DNA of 64,000 nucleotides, from the NCBI GenBank assembly GCA_016808115.1, contig JAEQBH010000193.1, forward strand, positions 4,898,001-4,962,000, in the 5' to 3' direction. The position numbers were made by a program, and so were the translations under genes. The notes beneath the pieces are model-generated. The model was given only the letters and a program-made list of their open reading frames with translations. It made no database searches and was not told the DNA's origin. Shown here one piece after another: positions 45,917 to 57,280 of this stretch. How positions within the stretch are numbered: position 1 is the first letter of the stretch; the number at the start of each line of letters is the position of its first letter. Source of the DNA: Tetrastigma voinierianum (lineage: Eukaryota > Streptophyta > Magnoliopsida > Vitales > Vitaceae).

Positions 45917-46137
45917 GTGCTTAGGATCCTCCTCCTAGGTTGACATATATTCTTAAGGAAGATGTGGTTGGCTTTTCATGGCCTAGAAAGTTTCCTATTG
46001 TGAACTCCTAAGTTTTTTTTCCTAGGTTTTCATCCCTCCCTTGAATAAAAAAAACAAATTAATTAATTCATGTCAATAATTGAGTTTTCATTTTAACCAT
46101 TAATGTATAAATCCATGGATGCACCACGTAGAAACTA

Positions 46138-46281
46138 GATTTTTTTTTACAACTAAACACTTTATTTATAATATAGTAAATCATCCCCACTATGACTCGA
46201 ACCCGGGACCCCTTCCCTCTCTATGCCTTGCCTTTTTGAAAAGTTGAGCGTTCTACAACATGAGTTAGGCATGATGGGCAT
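46138..46281 (-). mobile_element. tRNA-derived SINE with target duplication
   Basis: On minus it contains GGTCCCGGGTTCGAGTC (46,213-46,197), a strong tRNA-type B box, and ends in an A-rich tail (GTAAAAAAAAATC region, 46,140-46,150). It is flanked by GTAGAAACTA at 46,128-46,137 and 46,282-46,291, a 10-bp or longer direct repeat. The A box is weak. About 144 bp in length, normal for plant SINEs, which are copied by LINE machinery. Confidence 0.65.
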
Positions 46282-46294
46282 GTAGAAACTAAAT

Positions 46295-47405
46295 TTAAAA
46301 CTAACTTAATATTTTTTGGTGGTCAAATACAATTAAGAAATTTAATTATTATCTCATTACCAAATTTTGTTACCTTTGAAGATATTATCTTCTTCTTTTT
46401 TGGTAATTGACATGAACAATCCATAGTTTGGTTGGTGTTCTTTAATTAGTCTCACCTACCATTTAACTAGGAATAATCTCACGATTTGAGGGTCGCATCC
46501 TATTGGTCCTAATCCACTGGTGATCAAATGAATGAGTTAAAAATTATGACATGGCACATGTTCCCTCCAAAAGAAATTTTGCCCTAACAACCTCTCCACT
46601 TTTCATCAGGACCTTCCCTCTTCACCTTCTCTCATTTTGGCCCTAACAATCCCTTCACCTCCATTCTCTCTTCTCTATCGAACACATTGGCCATTGGGAC
46701 CTTCCTTTCATCTCCTTCTCCATTGATGGTCTTTACACCTTCTCGTCAACTCCATCTCCATTGATGCTTTGTAGACCTTCCACACCTCTATCTCCACCTT
46801 CCCTCTTCACCATCTCTAGGTTTTAGCCGAATGGAACTGAACTCCTTCATCTCCTCTTTTCTCTATTCTCTATCGAACACACAAATCAGGACCTTGATGT
46901 AGATGATTAAGACCTTTGTTCATTCTCTTTTTTGATCGGGACCTAGGGCTGCCGGCGATGATACTCAGTGAGTTTCTTGTAACCATGTCTTTGTTGTCTT
47001 TGTTAATGTAGTGATTAAGGTTTGATTGTGTTTGTGATTAAAGTATGCTTTGTCTTATATATGCGTATCTGTTTAACACCCTTAATGTAGTTATCGTGCT
47101 TTGCCTGTGATTAAGGTTTGATTGTGTTTGTGATTAATGTAGTGATTACTATAGATTAATGTAGTGACTGTGTAGGGTAATATAGGTTGATTATGTTTGA
47201 ATATTAGCATTTATTAAAGTAGGTTTTATTGTGTTTGTGATTAGTGTAGGAAGTTACAACATTATTACTTGATTAGTTGTGTTTGTGATTACTATAGGCA
47301 GTTACAACATATTACTTGATTAGTTACTAATATTAGCAGTGATTAATGTATGTTTTCTTATGACTGTGTTTGTGATTTATGTAGGGTAAGGTTACTATTT
47401 AAGAA
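46295..47405. other. Non-coding DNA 5' of the MULE remnant, with loose repeats
   Basis: 46,600-46,870 is CT-rich and repeats CCTTC..CATCTCC.TT-type phrases. 46,980-47,400 repeats variants of GTGTTTGTGATTA.TGTAG about ten times. This could be the 5' leader and intron of the transposase gene, but no terminal inverted repeat was found. Confidence 0.35.
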
Positions 47406-48690
47406 ATGAAGGGTGTTACCTTAAGATTTTGGCATAGGGGATTTTTTAAGAAGAGCCAAGATGGGTTATTATCTTGATGAATTATGTTGGTTATGGCTTG
47501 AATAATTGGCTAAAAAGTGTGGGCCATATATGAAAATTTAGGAGATATATTACCTTATTCCAGTTCAAAGTCTAAAGGAGGGGTTAAGGAGGGTTTATGC
47601 TAATAAGGAGGTGTTGGGAATGGTTTAAATTGTGTTCCCAAATGGGTGCATTGACTTGTGTCTTGCATGGAGTAGATGAACCAAATATTGTTGCCATAAT
47701 TGACACATCAGGCCAAGAGGCCTGACAAGAGTCTCGACAAGGGGCCCAACAACATAGGAGGAAAATGACTCCTAAAAGCCCACTCCTAAGTCTGTAGCCC
47801 CTCAATTGAGCCTAGAAACTGGCAACCCAAAAACCCCAATTAGTTATAAAGATGCAGCCACCTCATTTAAACAAAACCCTAAAGATACTGCCCCCATAGA
47901 AAACCTTGAAAAACAACCACCAAAAACTCATTCAACCCCGTTTGAAAGACAACTAACCATTCAAGGAAACCAATCTTGTCCTAAAAACTAAGCTTATGTA
48001 TCTAAAAACCAATTTGATCCTACTCTCAATGAACCAAACCAACCTAAAATCCAAAACCCCATCCATCCTTTAGATTATTATGATTGGTTTGATTGTAGAT
48101 TTAAGGATGATGATTATGATCCTTCGAAGAATGGTGACAAGCAGGTCGACCTAGAGGTTTAGATTGTACATGACATAGTGGATGAGAGTATAACATGCCA
48201 TGACGTATGAGGGAAGCAAATGTGTCCCCACACTCAGGACAACTAAAGAAAGAGGTAACTAAGGGTAGATTGGGTGGTAAGGAAAAAGTACCACTTTTAG
48301 ATCAAAGCAAGAGGAATCAACATCTGCTAGGCTTGAGTGTGTTAGTGAATATGAAGAGAGTGATGATGAAATTCACACTCTAGATGACAGTGAAGAAGAA
48401 GAAGATATAAGTAGGAGGAGAAGGACTTAGGGGGGAGGTTGTGAATGAGAATACAGACTTCTCAACATCTTAGTGGAAAGTAGAATTGAGATTTCCAAAT
48501 AGAGATGCATTTAAGAAAGCATTTGCTAAGTTTGCAATAAATGACAAGAATTTGAGCTTTGTTGTCAGCGACAAGAATAGGCAGCAAAGACTTGGGGTCA
48601 AGTAGGTTTTCACAGCAGTCTTTGATTGTTAAGACTTGGACCTGTGGAGGGCTCGATATATTTCTACTACATATGAGGATGGGGAACACA
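47406..48690 (+). pseudogene. Mutator-like (MULE) transposase N-terminal remnant
   Basis: It starts MKGVTLRFWHRGFFKK (47,406), like the N-terminal domain of plant MuDR proteins. A proline/lysine-rich linker follows (about 47,806-47,990, MSLETGNPKTPISYKDAATS) and an acidic stretch (DDDYDPSKNGDK, then many E/D codons near 48,350-48,410). The domain at 48,475-48,680 reads FRFPNRDAFKKAFAKFAIND, VVSDKNRQQRL, the DNA-binding MuDR block. Frameshifts and stops are frequent. The catalytic DDE and SWIM zinc-finger parts are missing: the sequence ends near 48,690 where a chromovirus LTR fragment begins, a truncation breakpoint. Confidence 0.6.
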
Positions 48691-48699
48691 ATAAATGTA

Positions 48700-49262
48700 A
48701 GAGGTGAATGTCAATGCAAAAACATATACAATTAGAACCATCATGCTGAAATGCTTTTAGAAAGAGTGTTTTGTTTAAACGCACAGAATGGCAGAAAGTA
48801 AGTTATGATAACTGAAGGATCGCCAAGGAGTCACCTTCAAACAACGCAGAGTATGAAATTCTCCGTCCCATGCATATCATTCCATTCATGATATTTGTAA
48901 CTATTTTGGTATTGAATTAATGATGTAAAAGTCTTCATGAGAAGAATATATTTTTTGACCATTTTGTTTTGAGTATTATAGAATGTGAGCAAAAGAGAGG
49001 GTGAACCTAAGAATATCATTTGTAAATGTATTTTGAAAAGGCAGTGGAATGCCAATTTAGAAATGTTATTCAAGAATCTAAGCTAAGGCCTTGGTTTAAT
49101 TACAGAGGTATATATATTCTTTGTGTCAAAGAATGTGATTAGTCTTTTGATATCGCATACCATAAATAATTATGTTTTAAAATGAATATTAATTATTCAT
49201 ATTAGAAATGGGTATGAAATGTATTTAAATGAATGTGTCTTTAAAAGGTAATGTATTCTACA
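48700..49262 (+). mobile_element. 5' LTR remnant of chromovirus I (5' truncated)
   Basis: It is collinear with 53,700-54,281 of the complete LTR (for example CATGCATATCATTCCATTC, GTCTTCATGAGAAGAATATA, AATTATTCATATTAGAAATG) and ends CTACA at 49,262 just before the primer site. The first ~1.9 kb of the LTR is missing, replaced by MULE sequence. Confidence 0.8.
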
Positions 49263-49267
49263 TTTAG

Positions 49268-49279
49268 TGGTATTAGAGC
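49268..49279 (+). other. tRNA-Met primer-binding site of chromovirus I
   Basis: TGGTATTAGAGC, one base from TGGTATCAGAGC complementary to initiator tRNA-Met, lies 5 bp after the LTR end. Confidence 0.75.
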
Positions 49280-49459
49280 ATCCCGGATTCTATTTCTGGA
49301 CCCAATACACTATCAAATGGAATGGGTGCCACATTTATTTTGGTATTGAAGCGGCCTAGGTTTAGGCGCTTCTGGAAAAAAAGGTGCCCAATCATTTTGT
49401 AAAAGGATTTTTGAAATGGTATTTGACATACGATTGCATATAAGGGATGACATGACTCA

Positions 49460-51833
49460 ACACGAATCTTGTTGGTCTTATTAGATACAGGAGTGGTATA
49501 AGTCCTTAGGGATGAGAGTGACCAAGGGAGAGTGTATAGAGATTGTCCCATCAAAATAATGAGCATGAATTTGATTTACTGAAGTTATCCTTAAAGAGTC
49601 TAATGATTGGGATGGATTGCTGTCTCAATACCCAAGCGATAGTTGATTTGTGAGAATGAAAAGAGTGACCTTATGACACCTCGAATGACGATGAGGTTGA
49701 GTTACTCACGAGAGGCCTAATCATCCCTCTAATGTGATATCCGGCAGCCTACTCACACAGGCAGCGCCCACTGTGTTAAGTGAAGCCTATCAAGCTTATG
49801 TGATTGATAATGACAGGTTGGCAAAGTCAGCAGATAGTCCGATATCCCTACCGTTAGTGACCTTCCGAACGTGTTTCTAGAAGAGTTGCCAAGATTGCCT
49901 CCATAGAGAGATCGAGTTTGCTATCGATTTGTACCAGCCACGCCAAGATCCATTACACCGCACTCAAATGGCTTCGTTGGTAAGGAATATGTGATTTTGG
50001 GTTGTCGCTTCACTAAATGGACTCGATGTGTCCTAATGCAAGGGTAAAGTGGTAGCGTATGCTTCAAGGCAAATAGTCGCATGAAAAGAATTACCCTAAT
50101 GACGCTTATCAGAATTAGCCGCATTGTATTTGCATTTGAAAATATGGAGATTATCCAGATCAGAAAAGTGTTTCATCTACACCGATCACAAGAGTCTTAA
50201 GTATTTCCTCATAACAAGAGCTTAACCTCGAGATGCCTGATAGGATGGAATTCGATTAAAGATTATGATTGCGTGATTGACTATCATCTCGAAGGCCAAC
50301 GAGAAAGTATTCTCAGTAAAGTCAAGATAAACGCTACGAATAATGCTCACTTGTCATCAGATGCATCGACGGCGAAACAAGGGGCGAAGTTAATAACTGT
50401 GACCGGATTTGTTGAACTGAAAGCAGAGGCATAAAAGAATGATGAGAAAATTTCGCCATAGTGAGTCGAGATTGGAGTATGAAAAAGAAACCGAAGCTAA
50501 AGTGGAAGGAAGATGGATCCTCAGACATAAAGATTAGTTTTAAAATCTACCATAGTAAATTGAAGAGAAAGTCATTCTAGAAGAGGCACATAAGGATCTT
50601 TTCATATGCATCCAGATAGCAATAAAGATGTATCAGATTTAGCGTTTTGCATCGTGGTCCCGAATGAAAAGAGATGTTTCAAAATTCATGACCAAGGTTT
50701 AGGTGTCAAAAGCGAAGGCAAAGCATCAAGTTCCTTTCGATTATTGTACCCTATCAGAATGAGTGGAAACTGGACCGGAATACTATGGATTTGAGGTTAC
50801 CAAGTGAACAGGAGGAAGCATGACTCCGCTCGGGTCGCAGAGACCTGGACACCAAGCCACCTCTCATTCACTATGAACCCATCTGTCCACTGATAAGCTA
50901 GCGTAGCCGTACATCAAGGTGTCATCTGGCCACAGACCTCAAAGATCCATTATTTCAGACCGAGATCCAAGGTTTACCTCGAGATTTTGGGGAAATTTGC
51001 AAGAGGCTTTAGGCACTCAACTGAATTCTCAATACGCGATTCCACCCACAAGACGATTGGACAATCGAGCGGTATTTTATCGAAGACATGCTAAGGAGTC
51101 AGGTGAACGACTATGAGGATAGTCGAGAGACACATCCCTTATTGAATCTTACACAACGCTTCCAATCGAGTATTGGAATGGCGCCTTACGAGGCTTTATA
51201 TGGAAGAAAATGTAAAACACCGTTGTGTTGGACGGAATTGAACGAAAAGAAAGTGATTGACCACGACTTGATATAGGAGACTGAAGAAAAAGTGAAAATG
51301 ATTCAAAAGATTGAAAGTGACCACCGATAGACATAAATCATATACCGACATGTAAAGAAAAGATATTCTATATAAGGTTGGCGAAAAAGTGTTTTTGAAA
51401 GTATCGCCTTGGAAGAAGGTGATGAGATTTGGGAAAAATGGCAAGTTGAGCCCTAGATTTATTGGCCCTTATGAAGTGATCAAAAAAGTGGGTCCAATGA
51501 CATACTGTTTGGCACTACCTCCGAAATTGGAAAAGATCCATAATGTGTTACAAGTGTTCATGCTACAGAGGTACCGATCGCACTGGCTACATATAGTCTC
51601 TTCGAGACACTGAAGCCGAGACCAGATGAACTTATGAGGTGAAGAGCCAAAGAGATCTGGCTTTCGAGAAGTGAAAGAATTATGAATGCTTAATCCTACT
51701 AGGTCAAAGTGTTGTGGAGAAACCACAAGACGAAGAAAGCCACGTGGGAAAGCGAAGAAGTTATGCGGCATCAATATCCCCAACTGTTCAATGAAGGTAA
51801 TTTCGAGAATGAAATTTTCTTAAGGAGGTGAGT
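49460..51833 (+). pseudogene. Tekay/del-type chromovirus pol remnant
   Basis: Readable blocks in order: protease-like VLLDTGVV (49,470) and MIGMDCC (49,603); RNase H with VVAYASRQ (50,050), SELAALYLHLKIWR and CFIYTDHKSLKYFL (50,105-50,210); integrase core with SIISDRDPRFTSRFWGNLQE (50,950-51,010) and SSIGMAPYEALYGRKC (51,165-51,215); integrase C-terminus FLKVSPWKKVMRFGKNGKL and SPRFIGPYEVI (51,390-51,480); chromodomain VLWRNHKTKKATWESEE then VMRHQYPQL (51,703-51,785). The chromodomain puts it in the chromoviruses, which use it to target chromatin. Most of the reverse transcriptase is missing between protease and RNase H, a large internal deletion, and stops are frequent. Confidence 0.85.
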
Positions 51834-53610
51834 TGTAATGTTCTAAAGATCATTAAATAGAAATATGCTTAGGTATAAAGTCAAAGTACATGAAATTTTT
51901 CCGGAATTTAAATCCTCCTAAGAATGCAGTGCAATATACAACACTAAAATTTATAGAAGCTAAATAAATTTGGTAAAATACAAAATGGGGACCTAGAATA
52001 AATGAAGAACACTGCTAAAATGTAAATGAAGTGGAATAAATGAAATGAGTTAGTCATATGAATGGCAAAAATGAGAAAATGGATTTAATGAGAAGGCCAA
52101 ATGGTTGGGTCTTATGAAGAATTAACACTTAAACCAAATTTGGTCTTGTAAAACATCATTTCTCACATTAGCAAAAGGGAAGAGGAGAAAGGCTAGGCAC
52201 ATCCTATTGGGAGAAAGGGAGAGGGATTTGTGGATTTCTTCTCCATGTAATCAAGGGACAAGTTGAAAAGAAGTTAAGGAGCAAGAAGAAAGGAAAGAGA
52301 ATCAAGATTTACAGATGAAAACCAAACCCTAACCCCTTTCTACTTGTATGTTTGGGTTTAATAAAACCAAATGTAGTATGTTATTCTGACTGGCTTTGGG
52401 CCACTGGCGCTGCTTTTTCATTGTTTTGATCAGCTTTGATTTATTTTGAGGAATGGTTGTAAAAAGGAGAATATTTGGTTTTCAAGAAATGATGTCAAAA
52501 CTCATTAAAAGCCCTCGGTTTGTTTTTATTATATATTAAGTTATAACTGTATTCAAATGAAGTGATTCCACTGCAAAGGAACCATAAGAGATAGGGCTAC
52601 AAATTTATATAAGGTACTAGGAGCAAATTGTAGTCAAGGCTCCCGAATATGGCTTAAAGGTGAGTTCGGGTAGCTCCACGGTAATGCCTGCTTGGGTGTT
52701 GTTATGGTGTTTTGGCCATAGGTTGAGTTTCACCTATCCAAATTGAGTAGTGATTCAAAAATTATAGTAAATAAACTTGGGGAATAATTTACTTGAAGGA
52801 AGTGTATGCAAATTGTTACCCCAAAGTTCCCAAATCATAGCGGAGCTATGTGTAAGAACAAATTCGACTCGCTGTAAAATTGGAGTAATATTCTGACGTG
52901 AAATGCAATAACTTGAGTTTTGTGATCAAATCTAATTATTCCCCAATTGGAGAAGAAAACCTTATTTATGATAATGACGAGGAGGAAAACTAGCATTGAA
53001 GTCTAGATTCCGAAGATTGGAATCAAAGCGACTATTTTGGTTTGTTCAACCTCTCTCTATTTCTAAAATATTTGAATAATTACTAAATGATTTGAATTTT
53101 GGAAATGATTGACAAGAAAAGGATTGATTTGTTTTTCTGAAATTATTTGTTTTAAGTGATTTGAGACAATTGTTTGTGAAACGACTCTATAAGAAAATTG
53201 CATAAATGTGAAAAATGTTCTATTTGCATACACATGTATATATATACTATTGTAAATTATATTGGACAATTTTAATGCCCTTAAAAGAATGTTAACTTAA
53301 ATTTAGTTAAAGATAAATTAGTATACTAATAAGAGTTTAACAAACGTATTATTATGGCATACCATCCGCACCTGACAAGATTTTGGGTAGTGTACACCAA
53401 CTCAGTACATATTTCTTTTATATATATATCATGTCATACAGAGACTGCGCCAGATCTATTATCTTGCAATTAAAAGCATAGGTTAAATTTGATAAGAGCA
53501 AAAATGTTAATGAGATTGAAAAGTGCATGATTTGTTATTTGACTGATTTAGTGCATATGAAATTACATAACATGAAATGACCAATGAATTGTAATTGAAT
53601 GTAAATGAAA

Positions 53611-53660
<50 letters not shown>

Positions 53661-54281
53661 ACTACATTGGTCATTGAAAAAGGACAAAAGGATTTGTTTT
53701 TATAAACATTGTATGTTTGATTTTAAACTGAATGAAGAGAAAATTAGATAGAATCACTAAGTATGAAAATGCTTAGCGAAGTTGTTTTTATCGCCCTGCA
53801 AGTACCAAGCAGAAAGGTGGCAGACCAAGATCATTACGCGAGTCACAAACAACGCGGGAGAGGCAATACTCCGTTTCATGCATATCATTCCATTCATGAT
53901 ATTTTTGTAACTATTTTGAATTGAATCAAAGATGTAAAAAGTCTTCATGAGAAGAATATATTTGACTCATTTTTGTTTTGATATTTATGGAATGTGTGTT
54001 TCTTGAAAGAGAGGTGAACTCTAAGAATATCATTTTGTAAATGTATTTGAAAAGACATGGAATGTGTTAATTTGTATAAATGTGTTATTCAAGAACGGTT
54101 AGGGTCCTATTAATTAAGGGAATGTATATATTTTTTTTTTATGTCAAAGAATGTGATGAATTTTGATATCATATACCCATAAATAATTATGTTTTAAATG
54201 AATATTAATTATTCATATTAGAAATGGGTATATGAAATGTGTTTAAATGAACAGGTCTTTAAAAGGTAACAGAGCCCTACA
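51834..54281 (+). mobile_element. Complete LTR of chromovirus I (2,448 bp)
   Basis: It starts TGTAATGTTCTAAAG after a purine-rich stretch (AAGGAGGTGAGT, 51,822-51,833) and ends CCTACA at 54,281. It contains a TA tract at 53,613-53,657. Unexpectedly a second primer-site-like sequence (54,287) follows this LTR. Confidence 0.75.
53613..53657. repeat. TA dinucleotide tract
   Basis: An uninterrupted 45-bp TA run within the chromovirus I LTR. Confidence 0.95.
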
Positions 54282-54286
54282 TTTAG

Positions 54287-54298
54287 TGGTATCAAAGC
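54287..54298 (+). other. Second tRNA-Met primer site after the 3' LTR
   Basis: TGGTATCAAAGC, 5 bp after the LTR end. The continuation (CATCTCGGATCCG and GGAATGGGGTGC) resembles the leader at 49,280-49,330, so at least 70 bp of a second copy's leader follows the 3' LTR. Confidence 0.65.
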
Positions 54299-54359
54299 AT
54301 CTCGGATCCGATTCGAACTCGCCAATCGGGTCGGGCCAGGAATGGGGTGCTAAAATAAT

Positions 54360-55500
54360 ATGATGGATTTAATTAAGACGTGTTGTTGTTTTAAGGTATT
54401 TAAATTATTAAATTAAAGTAAATAAGCTATGTCTGAAAATTTAACTAGTATAATGAGAAGGTTATTCTAGAATTAGTTTACTATAGAAATTTTCTAAATT
54501 GATAAATTTAGATCAAATTTGGTTGAATTTTAAGAATAATAACTATGACATAAACTTCAAAACACTCCAAGTTTTTTAAAATAATTAAGTGAAAAGGTTT
54601 AGTGTTTCCACGGCCTTCCACCGAAAGGGTCTGTGATTCATAAGCCTGATTTAGCCAAAGTCGACAAAATGTGAGTGATCCTAGTTAAGAGACCCCTTGC
54701 GGTTAGTTAATAAATATTTTGGTGGGAGCAACCAAATTTGGGTGTTTGAGGCTCTTACTTTAAGAAAGATGGAAAACTAAGGATCGGTGCATACACTTAA
54801 CCTGAAGAAAATAATAAACTATCTAAAATAGTCCCTATATATTTTCTCAAGATGCCAAAATTTAAAGGGTAAGTCAATCACCTAGTCTAAGGATAAGTGA
54901 CTTTTGGAATTGATTAGATTATATATCTTATTAACTTTGAGAAGCTACACCTACCTAAAGTAGGATAGCAAGTTCTCATGGAAGTTAATTTATCATATAC
55001 TAATGTGTGTAATTTTAAATGTTATATTATATACTATCAATGCAAATTGTATATATGATTATAAGTGTCTTATGCTAGTAATGAACGCATACTGACTAAC
55101 AAGAATTTGATTTTGAAGATAGATATGTTTATCTTCTTTCTGTTACCATCAATCAGCCATAGCTATAGGGGATCTTAGTTGTAGTTTTGCATGATTGTTT
55201 ATTTGTGTCATATTCTAGAAAGAATTTAGTTTTAGTTTCTAAATTATGTAATGATAGTTATTCGCTTCTTTAATAAAACTTTGTTTCATTATGTTGTCAT
55301 ATGCACATTGACGAATAATCAGATTGGTATTGATTAGTGTTGTGATTCGCTGAGAATGTGGAAAATCATTGAAGTAGAAACAATATTAATCAAATCCCAG
55401 CTTATGGCACTTAAGGTCGTATTACTAAATTTAAAAAACACAAGATCCAGAGTTAAGTGGGTCATTAACTACTTTAAAACCTAGAATCAATATGTTTACT
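54360..55500. other. No recognisable gene (possible copia LTR or gag region)
   Basis: AT-rich, stop-dense sequence between the chromovirus leader and the copia integrase remnant. Position suggests the 5' part of the copia element but no domain is readable. Confidence 0.3.
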
Positions 55501-55502
55501 AC

Positions 55503-56509
55503 ATGTTTAATTGTATTCAAAGTAAAATGACCAAGAGATCCTTTATTGCAAAAGGAGTTAAAGCTAAGGGATGTTTGGATTTGATACACTTAGATGTGTT
55601 GGTCATTTATTGTCCATGGAAGAAGTATTTCATCACTTTTACTGATGACTACTCAAGATATGGATATGTGTACCTAATGAAGAAGAAATCTAAGGCCTTA
55701 GATAAATTCAAGGAATTTATACAAGTCAGAAACAATTGGGGAAGACATTAAATCACTTCTTTCTGATCAAGGCTGTGAGTACATTGTTCATTGAATTTGC
55801 TTTTCTCAATGAGTACTAGATTTGGATCTCAGGCCTTAGTGCCTTCAAGGAATCTCACAACAAAATAGAGTGGCGAAAAGAAGAAATCGAACTCTATTAA
55901 ACATGGTAAGGTCAATAATGAGTTTTTCCACATTACCTTTATCCTTTTGGGGATATGCTCTAGAGACAATAGCTACATTCTTGAACAGAGTCATCCAGTC
56001 TGGTCACCAAAGACACCCATGAAAATGTGGACTGTGTCGAAACTTAATTGTCACATCTCAGATATAGAGGTTGTTCGCTTATGTGTTAAAGCAAATAAGG
56101 GACAAGTTGATATAAAGTCAGAATTGTGTTGGTTTGTTGGATATCCAAACGCATACAAATATTTTTACAATAAATCGTATGGAAGATATTTGTATATTAA
56201 ATGCCAAGTTCATGGAAGAAGAATACATCATGAATCACATAATTAGGGATATGAATGAATGGACGAAAAAAATTGAATTCCCTAGTATCCAAGATAATGT
56301 TGTTCCTATTGATCCACAACCACAAATACCTAATACTGATACACCAAATATGCCTCTTCGTAGTGGGAGGGTCATTAGACCACTTGTTAAGCTTGTTAAT
56401 GGGAGAATCATCTTTGACAATCCTAGAGTCACATGAAGATGATCCCATAGGTTACTACAAAGCAATTAATGATAAGAATTTCGCTTTGAAAGAGTACAGA
56501 ACTCACTAG
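55503..56509 (+). pseudogene. Ty1/copia integrase to RT-linker remnant
   Basis: The integrase part reads KMTKRSFIAKGVKAKGCLDL, YFITFTDDYSRYGYVYLMKK and KSKALDKFKEFI (55,530-55,730), matching the copia integrase core. Later frames carry ELCWFVGYPNAYKYF (56,120) and LNAKFMEEEYIMNH (56,195), the post-integrase block. LRSGRVIRP and ESHEDDPIGYYKAINDKNFA (56,355-56,485) are the linker just before reverse transcriptase. At least three frames are used, so it is dead. Reverse transcriptase is cut off at about 56,510. Confidence 0.8.
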
Positions 56510-56519
56510 AACTATATTC

Positions 56520-57280
56520 TAATAATGTGTGGATTCTGTGGATTTACTCAAGGGGTTAAAACCCACTATTAAAATAAGGTAAAGAGAAAGAGAGTGCCAG
56601 ACAAGGTTCAGACATATAATGCCCAGTTACCCGATTCCCCGCCTCAGCACTAAGGTGGGAGACTCCGCATCAGATCCTGCCTGCTGCATATCAAAAAAGC
56701 CCAAGTCTTATAATTGAATCAAAATATTGCATCCACGTATACAAAATAAAACTACTACCTTTATCATGGCTTGATAAAGTGTTTCAATACACAATCTTAA
56801 GTCCTGCTCCAAAAGGCAAATATACAAAACCACATTTACATTTTACATATTCAGAGCAAACCCACTGTGGTGGACTCAATAGTGCTGGACTCGACAAGCA
56901 GCTAAGAGATCGCACTTCCTCCCTCTCTGCACTCTGCCAGGCGATTGAAACCCCGCTGCTTTCTTACGCCTAAGGGGGAAAGATATAGCTTATAATAAGA
57001 TACAATATACATTAACATAATTATAGTGAGCATATAATAGTAACAAATACACAATAGCAAATATCAGAATTTTTCAATAACTATATAACAAATCCTATAC
57101 AATATTATAGCTCAGACTTATATAGAGACTTATACTTGTCCCGATTCCAGAGGAGTTTGGTGTTACAAAGCTTATACTCAGCCCGATATCGAGATATACT
57201 TTGCACTTACCTTTGTGGGAGTTATGAGCAGAATGAAAATAAAGAGGTACCCATAAAATGTATAAAACCAGGGTGTTACA
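56520..57280 (-). mobile_element. Chromovirus-type LTR fragment
   Basis: On minus an LTR start TGTAACACCCTGGTTTTATA lies at 57,280. The body is AT-rich with CCCGATTCC phrases. The left limit against the copia remnant is approximate. It abuts another LTR-like unit on its right, as in the tandem pair at 27,092-32,707. Confidence 0.4.

Larger units (their letters stand above)
41340..46050 (+). mobile_element. L1-type LINE (decayed, 5' end approximate)
   Basis: A remnant of ORF1 is followed by ORF2 with endonuclease, reverse transcriptase, zinc-finger region and C-terminal RNase H, ending in an A-rich tail (AATAAAAAAAACAAA at about 46,043). The domain order is that of plant L1 elements that carry RNase H. 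The 5' edge is not marked by a visible target duplication. Confidence 0.85.
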
